Below are positions 1-9,995 of a stretch of DNA of 64,000 bases, piece after piece. The notes under the pieces are model-generated. The model was not told where the DNA came from. It was given only the letters and a program-made list of their open reading frames with translations, and ran no database searches. A program made the position numbers and the translations under genes. How positions within the stretch are numbered: the stretch's first letter is position 1; each line of letters opens with the position of its first letter. Origin of the DNA: Rutstroemia sp. NJR-2017a BVV2 (Eukaryota > Ascomycota > Leotiomycetes > Helotiales > Rutstroemiaceae); the NCBI GenBank assembly GCA_002946415.1, contig NJPS01000067.1, forward strand, positions 372,001 through 436,000. Direction: 5' to 3'.

Positions 1-1071
1 GTGGAGGGTGCCGGATATGTCGGTCATAATTTCGGTGAAGGCGGGGGAGGAGGCGGGGAGGGGGTGATACCACACCCAGTTGTAGCGGCGGTGGCCGGGT
101 TCGAGGGAGCCGTTGGTGCCGGGGATGATGTATCTATGGTTTTGTTAGCTTGTCATCTTTGAGACATGTCTTTTTCTTTTCCCTGCTTCAGAATAGGGAA
201 AATCAATACGCACAGCAAGATATACCCTCCGTCCCAAGAATAATACGTCAAATTCGGATCAAAAATCCTCTTCGCCTCCTCCGATACCTCCGCCTCAGGC
301 ACCGTCCCCCGAAACGCCACATAGCCTACATACTTCCTCTCCACATCCGGAAACAGCTTCGCGCGCACCGAAGAATTCGCGCCATCCGCCAGAATCACCA
401 GATCGGCTCTAAGCGTCTCTTCCTGGTCACCATTCTGCAGATCCCGATACGTAACCTCTACAGCTTCATCGTCGTCATGCACGCGAGTCACACTCGTGAC
501 CTGTTTCCCCGTATCGAAGAGCGCGCTCCCACCCGTCGATTTCTCGCTCGACACAGGCGGCTCGGGACAGAATTCACTCGCAAAGCCGTCAAAATTGGCG
601 CGCAGGCGGTGGTAGATGACGGCCCAGGAGGTCATCTGCAGGGGCTTGTTGAGGCGGCGTTTGACGGCGGCGTTTTTATCGAGGTACTGGATGCCGGGGC
701 TGTGGATGGACCAGGGGGTGGCGATCTTGTCGTGGCGGGCGACGAATTCTTCGAATTCCGGGTGCGTGGTGATGCCGGCGGCCAGGTCGGCGCGCACGGA
801 TTGCGTGTTTTGCTCGAGGATGTGCACGTGGTGGCCAAGGTTCTTGAGCATGACGCCGTGCATGAGGCCGGTGTTGGAACCGCCGATCTGGAGGGGAGGG
901 GGTGAGTATGGTGGTTGTGCATTTTGGGATGATGGGGAGGATGAGATGGGATGAGAGAGGATGACTGGGAGGATTGGGGAATTGTTGACCTATGAGGTGA
1001 GATAAGGATGGTGTGAAAGTGGGACTTACGATAACGATATTTTTGGGGGACGAGCTCATGGTGAATGACAT
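1..1071 (-). CDS. FAD-dependent monooxygenase, 5' part (3' end outside window)
   Basis: Flavin-dependent aromatic-ring-type hydroxylase (PHBH/salicylate hydroxylase superfamily), expected to use FAD, NAD(P)H and O2; the substrate cannot be read. Exons on the minus strand are 1071-1030, 887-226 and 133-1, joined in phase through introns with GTAAGT and GTATAT donors. The N-terminus carries the dinucleotide-binding motif IIGGSNTG (variant of GxGxxG, about residues 14-21). Further on, the FAD-contacting motif ILADGANSSVR is intact, as is a YVGYVAFRG segment typical of the family. The start was chosen because MSFTMSSSPKNIVI leads directly into the Rossmann strand; the internal Met5 is an alternative. 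No signal peptide is seen, so it is probably cytosolic. The third exon is still open at base 1, so roughly the last third of the protein is missing. Function at superfamily level is secure; specificity is unknown. Confidence 0.85.
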
Positions 1072-2137
1072 GATTGATGGGTTAATTGCTCCTCTTGCGC
1101 GGTGTAAGGTGAGGTGATGAGGAAGGTGAGTGGGTACGGTGAAGGCGCAGAAAAAAAGACAAGAGAGAGAAAAGAGAAGGTTTGTGTGAAAGATGGGATA
1201 TATGAGCGTAGGGAGGAACCGCTGAGAGGCTCCTCATACCTTCACATTATGGGCCCAGAAATATTAAACGGCCACAACAGCCACAACGGCACAACCTCGC
1301 GCGGTGCTACTGCAGGTGCCGATGCAGATCAACCAGGATCCTGCTGTACTTCGTACAACCACGGTCAATCATACGGAAGTTCGTACCTACCGTTTTCTGC
1401 CAAACCAACAATGACAGACACTATTAATAAGTTGTCGCGGCACATTCCATCGCAGCCCAAAGCTTGCTTGCGGCTGCGCCCGTGAAACGTTTATACCTGG
1501 CAGCATTTTTCAACTGCCATGTTGCTAACTTACTCTGGTCTGTCTCTTTCATGTGCACGCAATATACCATCGGCGATATCACGGCATCGTCGGGAGACTG
1601 GGGCGCACATACAGTAACCGCGCCAAACTCTGGGCAGTTCGCAATGCGATACCAATGCAGTTATCGCCTATTAAGGAAAGACAGTTGCACAAGTGTATAT
1701 CACCATAATGCCCAATATGGATTTCCAGGACACATGGTACAACACAGTATCAGGCAGCTGTGTCATGATTTGCCGTCTGTTCGACGTGCCATAGGAAATA
1801 CAAGAACCGTGCGACTGAGAGAAGAGAGGGGTGGGATGAACGATGAATTTAATTGAGAATCGAGGCTACTGGGTGCGCGCTTCGAGGGCGGGGCCTTCCA
1901 CCAGGACCTTAAAGTGGGAGGGCCTGGGGATTTACAGTCCTGCAAAAATCTGCCTATCACTGAGAAACTTTAGCCCCCACATTTCTCTGTTCCCCATGAC
2001 AATGATGTCCTTTGACTCCAGGTTACATTTTGACAGCGTTTGTGGCGTTTGGTCCTGGTCGATATAGTTTCGAAACCCCCCGAGGTATGGGACGGGTCGC
2101 TTAAGCAACCTGGACACTGTTCATCTTCCACCCAGCC
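1072..2137. other. intergenic region between divergent genes
   Basis: Shared upstream space of the leftward monooxygenase and the rightward rhodopsin-domain gene. Short open frames (for example 1114-1485 and 1464-1856) have no recognisable domain, so I call no gene here. No clear repeat or TATA box was noticed. Confidence 0.5.
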
Positions 2138-3300
2138 ATGATTGACGCCAGTACACAGCGAACCACGACAGCTTCGGCCGTGGTAGCAGTTCTATCGGTC
2201 ATTGCTGTCGCTCTTAGGTTCTTCACGCGCAGATTGACGAGGGCCGGCATTGCCAGTGATGACTGGTGGATTCTCGGCGGCGTGATTTCGTTCTTGGTGA
2301 CGGGAAGTCTTATTCTATATGGTAGGTGAATATTTCAGCAGAAGACACAGTAAAGTATTAACACCTCTAATTAGGCGTCAAATCGGATCCAAACGGTGGT
2401 GATCTGATCGACCGCGATTCTCCAACGTTCGACTATGCTCCGCATAGAACCTACTTAAAAGTCTCCTTCATTATCGCTATCCTATACTTCACTGTGGTGA
2501 CAGCCATCAAGATATCAATTCTGCTGATGTACCGTCGCATTTTCACCGTTAGCTTAGGTCGTTCATACCCAGTTCTCATGAGTGTCATTATTGTGTGGTG
2601 GTTCAGCGGCACTATCGCCACAATTGTGAGCTGCATTCCTGTTAACAGACTCTGGATCGGACCATCGACAGGAGGCTATTGCTTCAACTTCAACATCTTC
2701 TGGATGGTGATGGGTGTGGTAGAGATTTTGGTTGATAGTTGCATCTTGGTTTTACCAGTGCGCATTGTCCTCGGGTTGCATATGCCCAACGACCACAAAG
2801 TCTTGGTCTCGGGCATCTTCCTACTCGGAAGTTTGTAAGTGTTCCTTCCTTATACTTCAGTTCTCGTTCCTTCCTAATGTAGCCCAAGTGTCATTGTAAC
2901 AGGAATCGTACGCGTCATTCTCGGATACGCGCCCGGAAGCCAAAACGTTGACTTCTCGAGAGCAGAGCTCTGGTCTGCTGTGCATGTTGGAATGGCAATA
3001 GTCTGCGCTTGCCTTCCGAGCTTTCGGCCTCTGCTCACACGCATGACCACGACAGCTCGGCGCCTCTACAGCTCCGCAGTATCCAGTGGCAAAGACAACA
3101 CCATTGGCACAAACAGTTACATTGCGAGTCAGACTGCGCCATCTAGAAAGAAAAGGACAACGGGAGGTCTGTCTTTCAGCAATACATTAGAAAGTAATAA
3201 TCTAGAGGATGCAAGTGCAGATACGGCACATTTGACGAGAGAGGAAAGCGGGGAGGTCTCCGTGTCTAACCAAATTGAGCTCGTCAACACAAAGAAGTGA
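2138..3300 (+). CDS. rhodopsin-domain integral membrane protein (SAT4/Pth11-like family)
   Basis: Fungal seven-helix membrane protein of the family annotated as rhodopsin domain-containing (SAT4 / Pth11-like). Members are thought to be plasma-membrane sensors, but the ligand is unknown for nearly all. Exons are 2138-2321, 2375-2834 and 2883-3300, giving 353 aa. Both introns have consensus donors (GTAGGT, GTAAGT) and rejoin the frame exactly. Hydrophobic helices are visible from about residue 12 onward; the characteristic segments DDWWILGG (about residues 41-48), VTAIKISILLMYRRIF and RMTTTARR near the end of the last helix are present. The Cys of the SCIPV and GGYC segments fit the conserved extracellular disulfide of the family. 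The last 80 residues are a polar Ser/Thr-rich cytoplasmic tail, and there is no CFEM domain. Family assignment is firm; the role is not. Confidence 0.88.
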
Positions 3301-3599
3301 TGGCATGCCAACTAACCAGGAGGAGGAGGTATATAAATACTAAACTGAACGCCCATCTTGATGCAATGATGTGTAAGTTTAGCCTGAAATAAAAGTAAGG
3401 ACGACATGTTCTAGGCGCAATAAATACTCCAGTTGGAGCCAATGTACTGATCGATACCTGAAATTGTTCGCATCTTGTGTCGTCATGCGCTTTCCCAGAT
3501 CCAAGAATAGGCCATTCTTAGGACTTAAAGAGGCAGACCATAAAGGGGACAAGACCACTGATGTCTTGATGGTCGACGAATTCGACGTCATGGACGCGT
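3301..3599. other. intergenic, 3' flank of rhodopsin-domain gene
   Basis: Holds the 3' flank of the upstream gene and the start of the decayed kinase region. Nothing else recognised. Confidence 0.4.
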
Positions 3600-4440
3600 T
3601 TCCTAGAGCGTCTATCCAGCATGACTTTCCTCCTCTTCTGTTTGCTCAAACACCGTTGAACCGTCGTGGCACTATGCCTCGTGAGTTGCAAGTCTCCATG
3701 CATGACCAAAGTTCTTGCAGGGTCATAGTTCGTCAAACCTTGAATAAGGTCTTTGAAACCCTCATTACAATCTTCCACAGATAGAACGGCTTTTGCGGAT
3801 TGGATCCATCGAAGCGGTCTTGAAGTATCTCAAACAATAAACACCAAGGACTGTCCCGCTGGTATCTCGAGAGACCACTAAACCCGTCTCTATCAGTAAA
3901 GTAATATATTTGCCGCTCGCGGTTCAATTTGTGTACTCTCTTCGAGGTTTTGGCCCACCAGCGGCAAACATGACCACTAAGATGTTCGCTTCATTATTTG
4001 TAATGAATTGTTGTCGCATGAGAAAATGTTATATGAAGCGAGTCTTGGATTGCACGTGTGAAGAATGTGTTTGTCATGCAGTGTTGCAACTCCTAGCAGT
4101 ATGTCTTTGAGGATTCGATGTTTGAGCATAATTGACACGTCCTTCGGTGCAAGACTGAGAAAATGCTGGGAAAGTATTTATAGATCGACACAGCATACCT
4201 TGAAAAATAGACACTGCACGGCGATATATCTTTTCCTTGAAGAATACGCCCAATGAACCATTGACAATCCGGCTTCCCCGTAAGTATCGCACCGAAATTT
4301 ATTCTGGACATAGCCGATATGAAGGAGTACTTATTGACCTTGGAGCGAAGTGCGAGGAGAAGAGTGAGGTCAATTGTAGTTCTCGCAAGTCACGTTTTGC
4401 TGAAGCACGTGCTGTAAGAACGAAAGCCACAAGGGATGGA
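3600..4440 (-). pseudogene. decayed Ser/Thr protein kinase (fungal kinase-like family)
   Basis: Read on the minus strand, this stretch keeps an ordered set of kinase C-lobe segments in different frames. At about 4130-4050 is ILKDILLGVATLHDKHILHT, matching helix E and the start of the HRD/catalytic loop. At about 3925-3780 is YYFTDRDGFSGL, then FDGSNPQKPFYLW, the segment that precedes helix H in a fungal kinase family. At about 3770-3715 is FKDLIQGLTNYDPAR, the helix H/I motif with its arginine. Decay is clear: the catalytic Asp and Lys after HT are gone (the sequence reads HTCNPRLASYN), there is an in-frame TAG at 3979-3977, and at least one frameshift near 3775. No DFG or APE motif was found. 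Upstream traces of the N-lobe are too weak to place, so both limits are approximate. It could still be transcribed. Kinase ancestry is well supported; a functional kinase is very unlikely. Confidence 0.68.
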
Positions 4441-5570
4441 TTATTACCTGCTTGACTTTAAGTGCCCGTTAGTCTCAAATGTGTGTTCTGCATCATGACC
4501 ATCTGGACAGGCCCCACTAGGGGCTGCGGGAAGTCATACACCAGTTTCAAATTCCGAAATCTGATATATGATCAACATTTTCATAGCAAAGCTAGAGATT
4601 CGAACTTCTAATCGAGTATGAATTGGCGGACCACTCGGTGGCCCCGTCTGATTCAACAGTACGAAGTATTGATGCATTGATACGCCCGTCAATCGAGAGA
4701 TACGCCCATGCCAGCAACAACAGGTTTTGTGTGGCGGTGTCCTTTTCTTCTGAAGCACACGCTGGATGGTATGTGAGAAGCCAGCCTGGCCAATAAGTTC
4801 CTCGCCTGTATTAAAAGCCGTGTGTTGTATGGTATGTCACCGATGGTTTGGGTGGCATTGTGCTGGCACGGCAAGAAAGTGGGACTGTGCAAATGAAGCT
4901 AGCTGGTCCCAATCGCGCTGTACCTGAGAAAACGCTGTAGGTACGGGATCTGACAATCGACGAGACAGCTGCAGAGCTCCGCAAGTGTTGGATTTATGAA
5001 ATATCCGTCACATATCTGCGATGTGCGGTGTCGTAGAGCAGAGGTTGAATGATGTTGATGAGATATATATTGTATGGGGACAAAGGCCAATTGGAATCTG
5101 ATAACTCTCGGTTCATCCTCCACATTTTCAAAAGACGCTATGCCCCATCCGCTTGCCGGCTGACTAATACCCTGCTCGAGCTCTCCACAGAATCCAAGAA
5201 CTATTCGGTGGAAGGTTCGACGTTAACCCCGAAAAATGATATCCCCAGTCGAAGGTCCAAGTACCTGTAACCGTAATACAAGCGCAACGCAATCTTTTTT
5301 GGTTCACTTGAGCCTCTTGTACAGTCTAAGGTTTAATGCTTAATCCTCATAACCTACTACCAACAACGGCTACCTACCTGCCTTCGACACGACTGCCTAG
5401 GAACCTACAAGAAAGAGCTATCAACGACCACAACAACGAGATCTAACCTCTCCGTTGTCTCCTACTCGCTGAGAAAATCCGGAAAGAGGTGTGTAGATAT
5501 CGCCCTCGACAATTTTGCTTCTGAACCACCCACCCTGTCGCATATAGCTTTTTATTGGGCGCGGGCGCTA
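4441..5570. other. intergenic region upstream of the Btz gene
   Basis: No supported gene. A tRNA-like B-box at about 4590 was examined and rejected. The right end is the promoter and leader of the Btz-domain gene. Confidence 0.45.
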
Positions 5571-5576
5571 TATAAA
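5571..5576 (+). promoter_or_regulatory. TATA box candidate of the Btz gene
   Basis: TATAAA lies 123 bases before the ATG at 5699, in a CTATATAAACAG context, at a sensible distance for a short fungal leader. Function is inferred from position only. Confidence 0.4.
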
Positions 5577-5698
5577 CAGTACCCGTCCTGAACGCAACGC
5601 CACTGCATGACCTATCACGAAGACCTCTTCTCGACAACCTTTTAGATCGTCCCATCAACCCGTCGCATCTCAACCGACATCCCCAACAGTTTCTCAAA

Positions 5699-7888
5699 AT
5701 GGGTCATCATCATCGGAGAGATCTAGTATCACGACGAAGACGGGTTGAGGACGAGGGCGATGAGGAAGGGGCTCAAGACATTGGCGGATTGGATGACGAC
5801 TCATTGACGGAAGGTTCGATCATAAGTGATGAAGAAGAAGCTCCGGAAGGGGAGGAGACTGTTGATGGCGACACCGCAAATCCTGAGTCATCTGAAAAAG
5901 CTAAAGTAAACGGAAGCTCATCGAACCAACCAGCCAATGCAGAGAAGACATCGAGCAATGCAACTGGACCTTCGAAATCATCCCTCACTAATGGCACAAC
6001 TGAAACTGACATGATGCTGAATGGCATCAATCTTCCTGATGCGACATCAGAGGCAGTGAACTTCGAAGATTTCCAAGAGAATGATACTGCATATACTCCA
6101 TCACCAGCTATTGTCACATCTACAGCTCAAATGGATCGACCACAGGAATTACCACACGAACGCCGCAGGAGAGAGCATGAAGAATACAAGAAAAGGAGAG
6201 ATGCAGACCCAGCATTTGTGCCAAATAGAGGAGCCTTTTTTATGCACGATCATCGTCATGCTGGCCCTGCAGCGAATGGCTTTCGGCCATTTGGCAGGGG
6301 CAGAGGTGGTCGGGGCCGGCCAGGTATTGGAGGACCTTATGCACCTTTACAGTATATCATCATCACTCCCCCAAAGAGATTTTGTTGTAACAACAATATG
6401 CTAACAGATTATAGCCAAGCAGCTCCTCCCCTCGAACCTACCGATGCTCCATGGGCTCACGACATGCACGACGTAATAACTGAACAAGAACCTACACCTA
6501 CTAGCAATGGAGTTCAGAAGGGTCCAGCCACGGCACCGAAGTCCGCACCGCTCAATCGATCGCTGTCAACCACAAAGCTCCTTGGGAATGTACAGATTCG
6601 TGTCTTCTTCGGAGACATGGAGAAGCCTGTGGCATTTCCCGGAATCCCAATGAAGCAGTATACGCGTCTGCCAGACCACCGTCCTCCTCTCCGTCGAGAC
6701 AAACCAGTACGGATATCCTTGCCAGACCATCCGCCTAGATACATTTTCCCAGCGGTCGATCGATCCTTTATCTTCATCCCACGAGCAATGAGACCTAATC
6801 AACAAGGATTTGGTGGACGTGGCAGAGGAAGGGCTGGTCTTGGGTCTGTCGGTGGTTACTCAAGGCGCACCAGTGTGTTCGGTGGAAGCATATACGATAG
6901 CACCTACAGTCCAAGTGTTGCCATGAGCCGTCGCTCCTCGCTCGCACGCGAAGTCAACCGAGACCCCATTGTTTCACCCAGCGGGTCTGCAATGTCTCGA
7001 CCACAAATAGCTATGGATACTTCTAAGCCGGTTGTAAAGCTTCCTCCATCGAGTCAATCCGCACAACCTCAGGTAGCCGCACCCGAGCCCGAAATGGCCA
7101 ATGGATCCTCCCAAGCCGCTACATCTCTCGAAACTCTCCCCCGTCCGCAAACCTACCCACTCCCTCAAAAGCCGACTCTCAGGGAAAACCGCCCTAACCA
7201 GATACCAATGCATCAACCCCGGCCCCAGAAGACTGTTTCTGTCGCCGATATTGAATCCCCAGCATCGATGTCCTTCAACCCTCCTCAGCAAACCCAGCAA
7301 CCGTTCCACCAACAAGTACCTATACAAGTCAATGGCAACAATTATTCGCATGATAATATGCCACACTCTCGTCAACCCTCCTACCCCAGTCAAGCCTCGA
7401 CTGGTACTCCTTTATCGCAGATCCCAGAACGGGCTATACATGCTCCAGCATTTCAACCTAATCCTTACCAACAACCAGCACCTACTTATTATCCTCAAAC
7501 CTACCCTGTCCTACAAGCACCCCAAGGCTATTATTATCCTCAAACTTACAATCCAACAATGGCCTCAACAGCTGGTGCAGCTCCATTTGTACCGGCTCAA
7601 CCACCGGCACAACAAACCTACACTCAACCCGCACAGCAACCAGCTGACGCCTCCACCTCCCAAGCTCAAGCACCTCAAAGTCTAGTTGCACAGGAAGTCA
7701 ATGGAATGGTATACTACTACGATGCCGCCCAAATACCTACTGTACCAACATACCCTGCATATCAACCCCCTCCACAATACCCGATGCAACAAGTAGGTGG
7801 TGTTGTAGGAATAGGCGGAATGATGACCCCAAGTCCAGATGGTTTCTATTACCCACAACAACAGGGCATTGTCTACTATGCTCAATAA
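5699..7888 (+). CDS. Btz (CASC3/Barentsz)-domain RNA-binding protein
   Basis: Fungal member of the CASC3/Barentsz (Btz) family. In animals this domain clamps eIF4AIII and RNA as part of the exon junction complex; the fungal role is inferred. An acidic N-terminus (about residues 1-60) precedes a basic RRRREHEEYKKRR stretch, then the signature DPAFVPNRGAFFMHDHRH (about residues 170-190), an RGG-like GRGRGGRGRPG patch, and the second anchor DAPWAHDMHD. The C-terminal 350 residues are low complexity, rich in Pro, Gln, Tyr and Ser, and likely disordered. The frame is open throughout (729 codons), but 6352-6414 has all features of an intron; removing it gives 708 aa and joins the two halves of the Btz region directly. 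A second RGRG patch lies near residue 370. Domain assignment is firm. Confidence 0.88.
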   Translation: MGHHHRRDLVSRRRRVEDEGDEEGAQDIGGLDDDSLTEGSIISDEEEAPEGEETVDGDTANPESSEKAKVNGSSSNQPANAEKTSSNATGPSKSSLTNGTTETDMMLNGINLPDATSEAVNFEDFQENDTAYTPSPAIVTSTAQMDRPQELPHERRRREHEEYKKRRDADPAFVPNRGAFFMHDHRHAGPAANGFRPFGRGRGGRGRPGIGGPYAPLQYIIITPPKRFCCNNNMLTDYSQAAPPLEPTDAPWAHDMHDVITEQEPTPTSNGVQKGPATAPKSAPLNRSLSTTKLLGNVQIRVFFGDMEKPVAFPGIPMKQYTRLPDHRPPLRRDKPVRISLPDHPPRYIFPAVDRSFIFIPRAMRPNQQGFGGRGRGRAGLGSVGGYSRRTSVFGGSIYDSTYSPSVAMSRRSSLAREVNRDPIVSPSGSAMSRPQIAMDTSKPVVKLPPSSQSAQPQVAAPEPEMANGSSQAATSLETLPRPQTYPLPQKPTLRENRPNQIPMHQPRPQKTVSVADIESPASMSFNPPQQTQQPFHQQVPIQVNGNNYSHDNMPHSRQPSYPSQASTGTPLSQIPERAIHAPAFQPNPYQQPAPTYYPQTYPVLQAPQGYYYPQTYNPTMASTAGAAPFVPAQPPAQQTYTQPAQQPADASTSQAQAPQSLVAQEVNGMVYYYDAAQIPTVPTYPAYQPPPQYPMQQVGGVVGIGGMMTPSPDGFYYPQQQGIVYYAQ
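6352..6414 (+). other. in-frame 63-base intron of the Btz gene
   Basis: It begins GTATAT, has a branch-point match TGCTAAC twelve to eighteen bases before the end, and finishes TTATAG. The length is divisible by three and there is no stop, so both spliced and retained forms are translatable. The retained segment reads like non-protein sequence (three Ile, two Cys, three Asn in runs) inside the otherwise conserved Btz region, which favours splicing. Confidence 0.75.
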
Positions 7889-8280
7889 TAGGCGCTTTTT
7901 CGACCATTTACAGCTATCCACCCCTGCATATTCCTCTAGCGAATCAAAATCACATTCTCATGTTCTCCCTCCTAATGCTTTTCAGCGATTCTATATGCCC
8001 CGAGGTCTTTTTTCGTTGTCTGCTTGTTTTCGGAAGCGTTTCTTACTTTTGCTCATGTCATTGGCCGTCTTTTTTTATGCGAAAATAAAAAAGAGATATG
8101 TTATGTCTATGAAGGGTTGTCGGTTACCTTTTCTGTTAGTTTTTTGTCTGATATGGCGTAGTTTATTTACGCATCCTTCATTGTTTATGATGGGATGAAT
8201 CATTCTTTGAGTTCTTGTGTTCTTCGGGATCGCATTCGCGCTTTGGAATCGATGTCATTATTCCTCCTTGCATGATGTAT

Positions 8281-8300
8281 GGTCGGTCGGTCGGTCGGTC
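8281..8300 (+). repeat. (GGTC)5 microsatellite
   Basis: Five perfect tandem copies of GGTC in the region downstream of the Btz gene. Confidence 0.95.
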
Positions 8301-8594
8301 TCTTTTTGGGGGGGAAGGACTTTGAATCTATGCGTTTTTGAGTGCGTGGGACGGGATGGGAAATGGTTGATTGATCAACACAGGCAGGCAACGCGCCATG
8401 AACGAATGTCATGTTTTTCTCTTCGAAGCTGGGCTAAGCCTGGTTTGGGGTTTTCAGTACGTCGTGGTTTAGAAAGTTCCGTGGTAGATTTCAGCAGTTG
8501 TTGATGACGTGACATGGATCTCTTATAGGGCGGATGGGCGGATGGCTGGGCTGGCAAAGCGTTTTATTATGGGAGTGGATGGATGACTGAATTC

Positions 8595-8650
8595 ATGGAT
8601 GGATGGATGGAATGGGATGGATGGATGGGTGGATGGATGGGTGGGTGGAT
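8595..8650 (+). repeat. imperfect (GGAT)n microsatellite
   Basis: About twelve GGAT units interrupted by AATG and GGGT variants. A polymorphic-marker type repeat, no coding role. Confidence 0.9.
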
Positions 8651-9314
8651 TGGTTGATATTGGTTACTTAGTTATTATGTCCAATCATGATACACAGCAT
8701 CAACACAAGCATCATCTTGTTTTACTTTATCTGGTTTGTGTCTGTCTGTTCGATGTCGTTTTCTAGCTCTCACTCTCACCTGGTCGTAGTATGGCCAATT
8801 TCCCACGGCCACAATCGACCCATGGTCACGGCTCACCACGGTCCATTCCAGCGCTATGTGGATCCCATAGCTACCTATACAGTCAGTTTTTCGGTCTACG
8901 TGCTCACATTGAGGGTATCCAGGTTTCTCACAGGGTGTACGATGATGATCCACCGCCAGACCCCGAATGGTCAACACAACTTCACTCGTTGACATATTTT
9001 GGAAAAGATTGGGTTGCTGCTTCTCTTATTTGGTTTTCTACTTGGTATGTTTCCAAGGGTTTATGTGTTTATTGCGCATAATTCATTCAATAGCCATTGT
9101 CTGATGGTTCATGAGTTATTGTGGTTGCATTCGAATAGTATAATCTCATGGGTAATACAGGGGAAATAGCATTCTCTAGGACGAAATAATGCATAAGGAA
9201 AATGAACCATGGGGCAAGTAGCGCCGTTGGCAATGTTAGGTGAAGAAACTGCATTCTTGGGTATAGAGATCTATAATCTGGTGTCCTCTCCTCCATGCCA
9301 CTACAATTTATCGA

Positions 9315-9995
9315 TCAGAAAAGCCGCTTAGACATGATCTTTCCTGTGAGTCTGCCTAGTCGTAGTTTTTGCGGCTTAATCTTTTGCGGCTTAATCTTTT
9401 GCGGCTCAATCTTTTGCGGCTCAATCTTTCGCTCTCGCTGACCTTCAGGCTCCCGGGGCTGCCGGCGCTTCATACTGGGAACTGCCTGCAGAGTTGGTTG
9501 TTCCCCAGGCGGAAGGACCCGAGTTTCGATACGGTAGCCTTCCGTACCATAGCTATATACATAGAGCATATATGACTCCTGTCCTGAAGACTCATAAGCT
9601 TTCTTCATGATTGCATCCACTTTAAGCAGTCCCAGCCCCTTTGAGCCTATCAATTCAAACTCCTCGCGTCCCTTGTGCCATTTTAAGGACAGAGTAGAGC
9701 TTTCCTTATTCTGTTCCGGTTTCTTTTTTTCTTTCTTTTCTTTCTTCTCATTCCATTTATCAATCATGATATACAGCTGAGTGACGAGTTTTTGGCCATC
9801 AGTACCAATTGATTTGGAGAGGTCGGGCGCGCTACTGCTTGCTGAGGAATGTGAAGGTGTCGAGCTTGATTGTCGTGAAGCGCTAGGGCTTCTTCGGTTT
9901 GAACTGCCTGCAGTGGTATTCTCAGCCTTCGAATCCGTTACGGAAGCTCTGTGAGTGCTACTAGCCCTGGTGTTTTGATCTCCCGTATTGGACAT
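9315..9995 (-). CDS. hypothetical lysine/serine-rich protein with C-terminal KIxPQ repeats
   Basis: Single-exon frame of 226 aa, not recognised. The ATG at 9995 was chosen because the open frame upstream begins only with GTG. Residues 1-70 are Ser/Thr-rich and probably disordered. Residues about 75-100 hold QLYIMIDKW followed by a Lys/Glu run. Residues about 105-160 look folded: LSLKWHKGREEFELIGSKG, then a VDAIMKKAY helix and MLYVYSYGTEGYRIETRVL, an alternating strand pattern. The C-terminus is a positively charged tail built from four copies of a 15-bp unit (KIEPQ, KIEPQ, KIKPQ, KIKPQ) ending KIMSKRLF. No signal peptide or membrane helix. The order disordered-folded-basic and the clean frame suggest a real, probably lineage-restricted gene, possibly nucleic-acid binding, but that is only inference from charge. 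Confidence 0.55.
   Translation of the reverse strand: MSNTGDQNTRASSTHRASVTDSKAENTTAGSSNRRSPSASRQSSSTPSHSSASSSAPDLSKSIGTDGQKLVTQLYIMIDKWNEKKEKKEKKKPEQNKESSTLSLKWHKGREEFELIGSKGLGLLKVDAIMKKAYESSGQESYMLYVYSYGTEGYRIETRVLPPGEQPTLQAVPSMKRRQPREPEGQRERKIEPQKIEPQKIKPQKIKPQKLRLGRLTGKIMSKRLF
9366..9425 (-). repeat. 15-bp coding minisatellite, four units
   Basis: Four tandem 15-bp units (9366-9380, 9381-9395, 9396-9410, 9411-9425) differing at one or two bases, each coding for K-I-(E/K)-P-Q in the hypothetical protein. Unit length divisible by three keeps the frame when copy number changes. Confidence 0.9.

Larger units (their letters stand above)
7889..9314. other. 3' flank and intergenic region with simple repeats
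   Basis: T-rich 3' untranslated-type sequence follows the Btz gene, then two tetranucleotide repeats (listed separately). Short frames at 8687-9081 have no recognisable domain. No gene is supported. Confidence 0.45.

Noticed and set aside
1114..1856. open frames 1114-1485 and 1464-1856 on the + strand
   Set aside because: No domain, unusual composition, and they sit in the shared promoter region of two divergent genes.
4580..4670. tRNA-like A and B boxes on the minus strand (ACCGAGTGGT and GTTCGAATC)
   Set aside because: The T stem does not pair properly, no acceptor stem or anticodon arm could be built, and the spacing is too short.
7101..7685. 194-codon + strand frame inside the Btz gene
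   Set aside because: Frame-shifted shadow of the low-complexity C-terminus; no domain.
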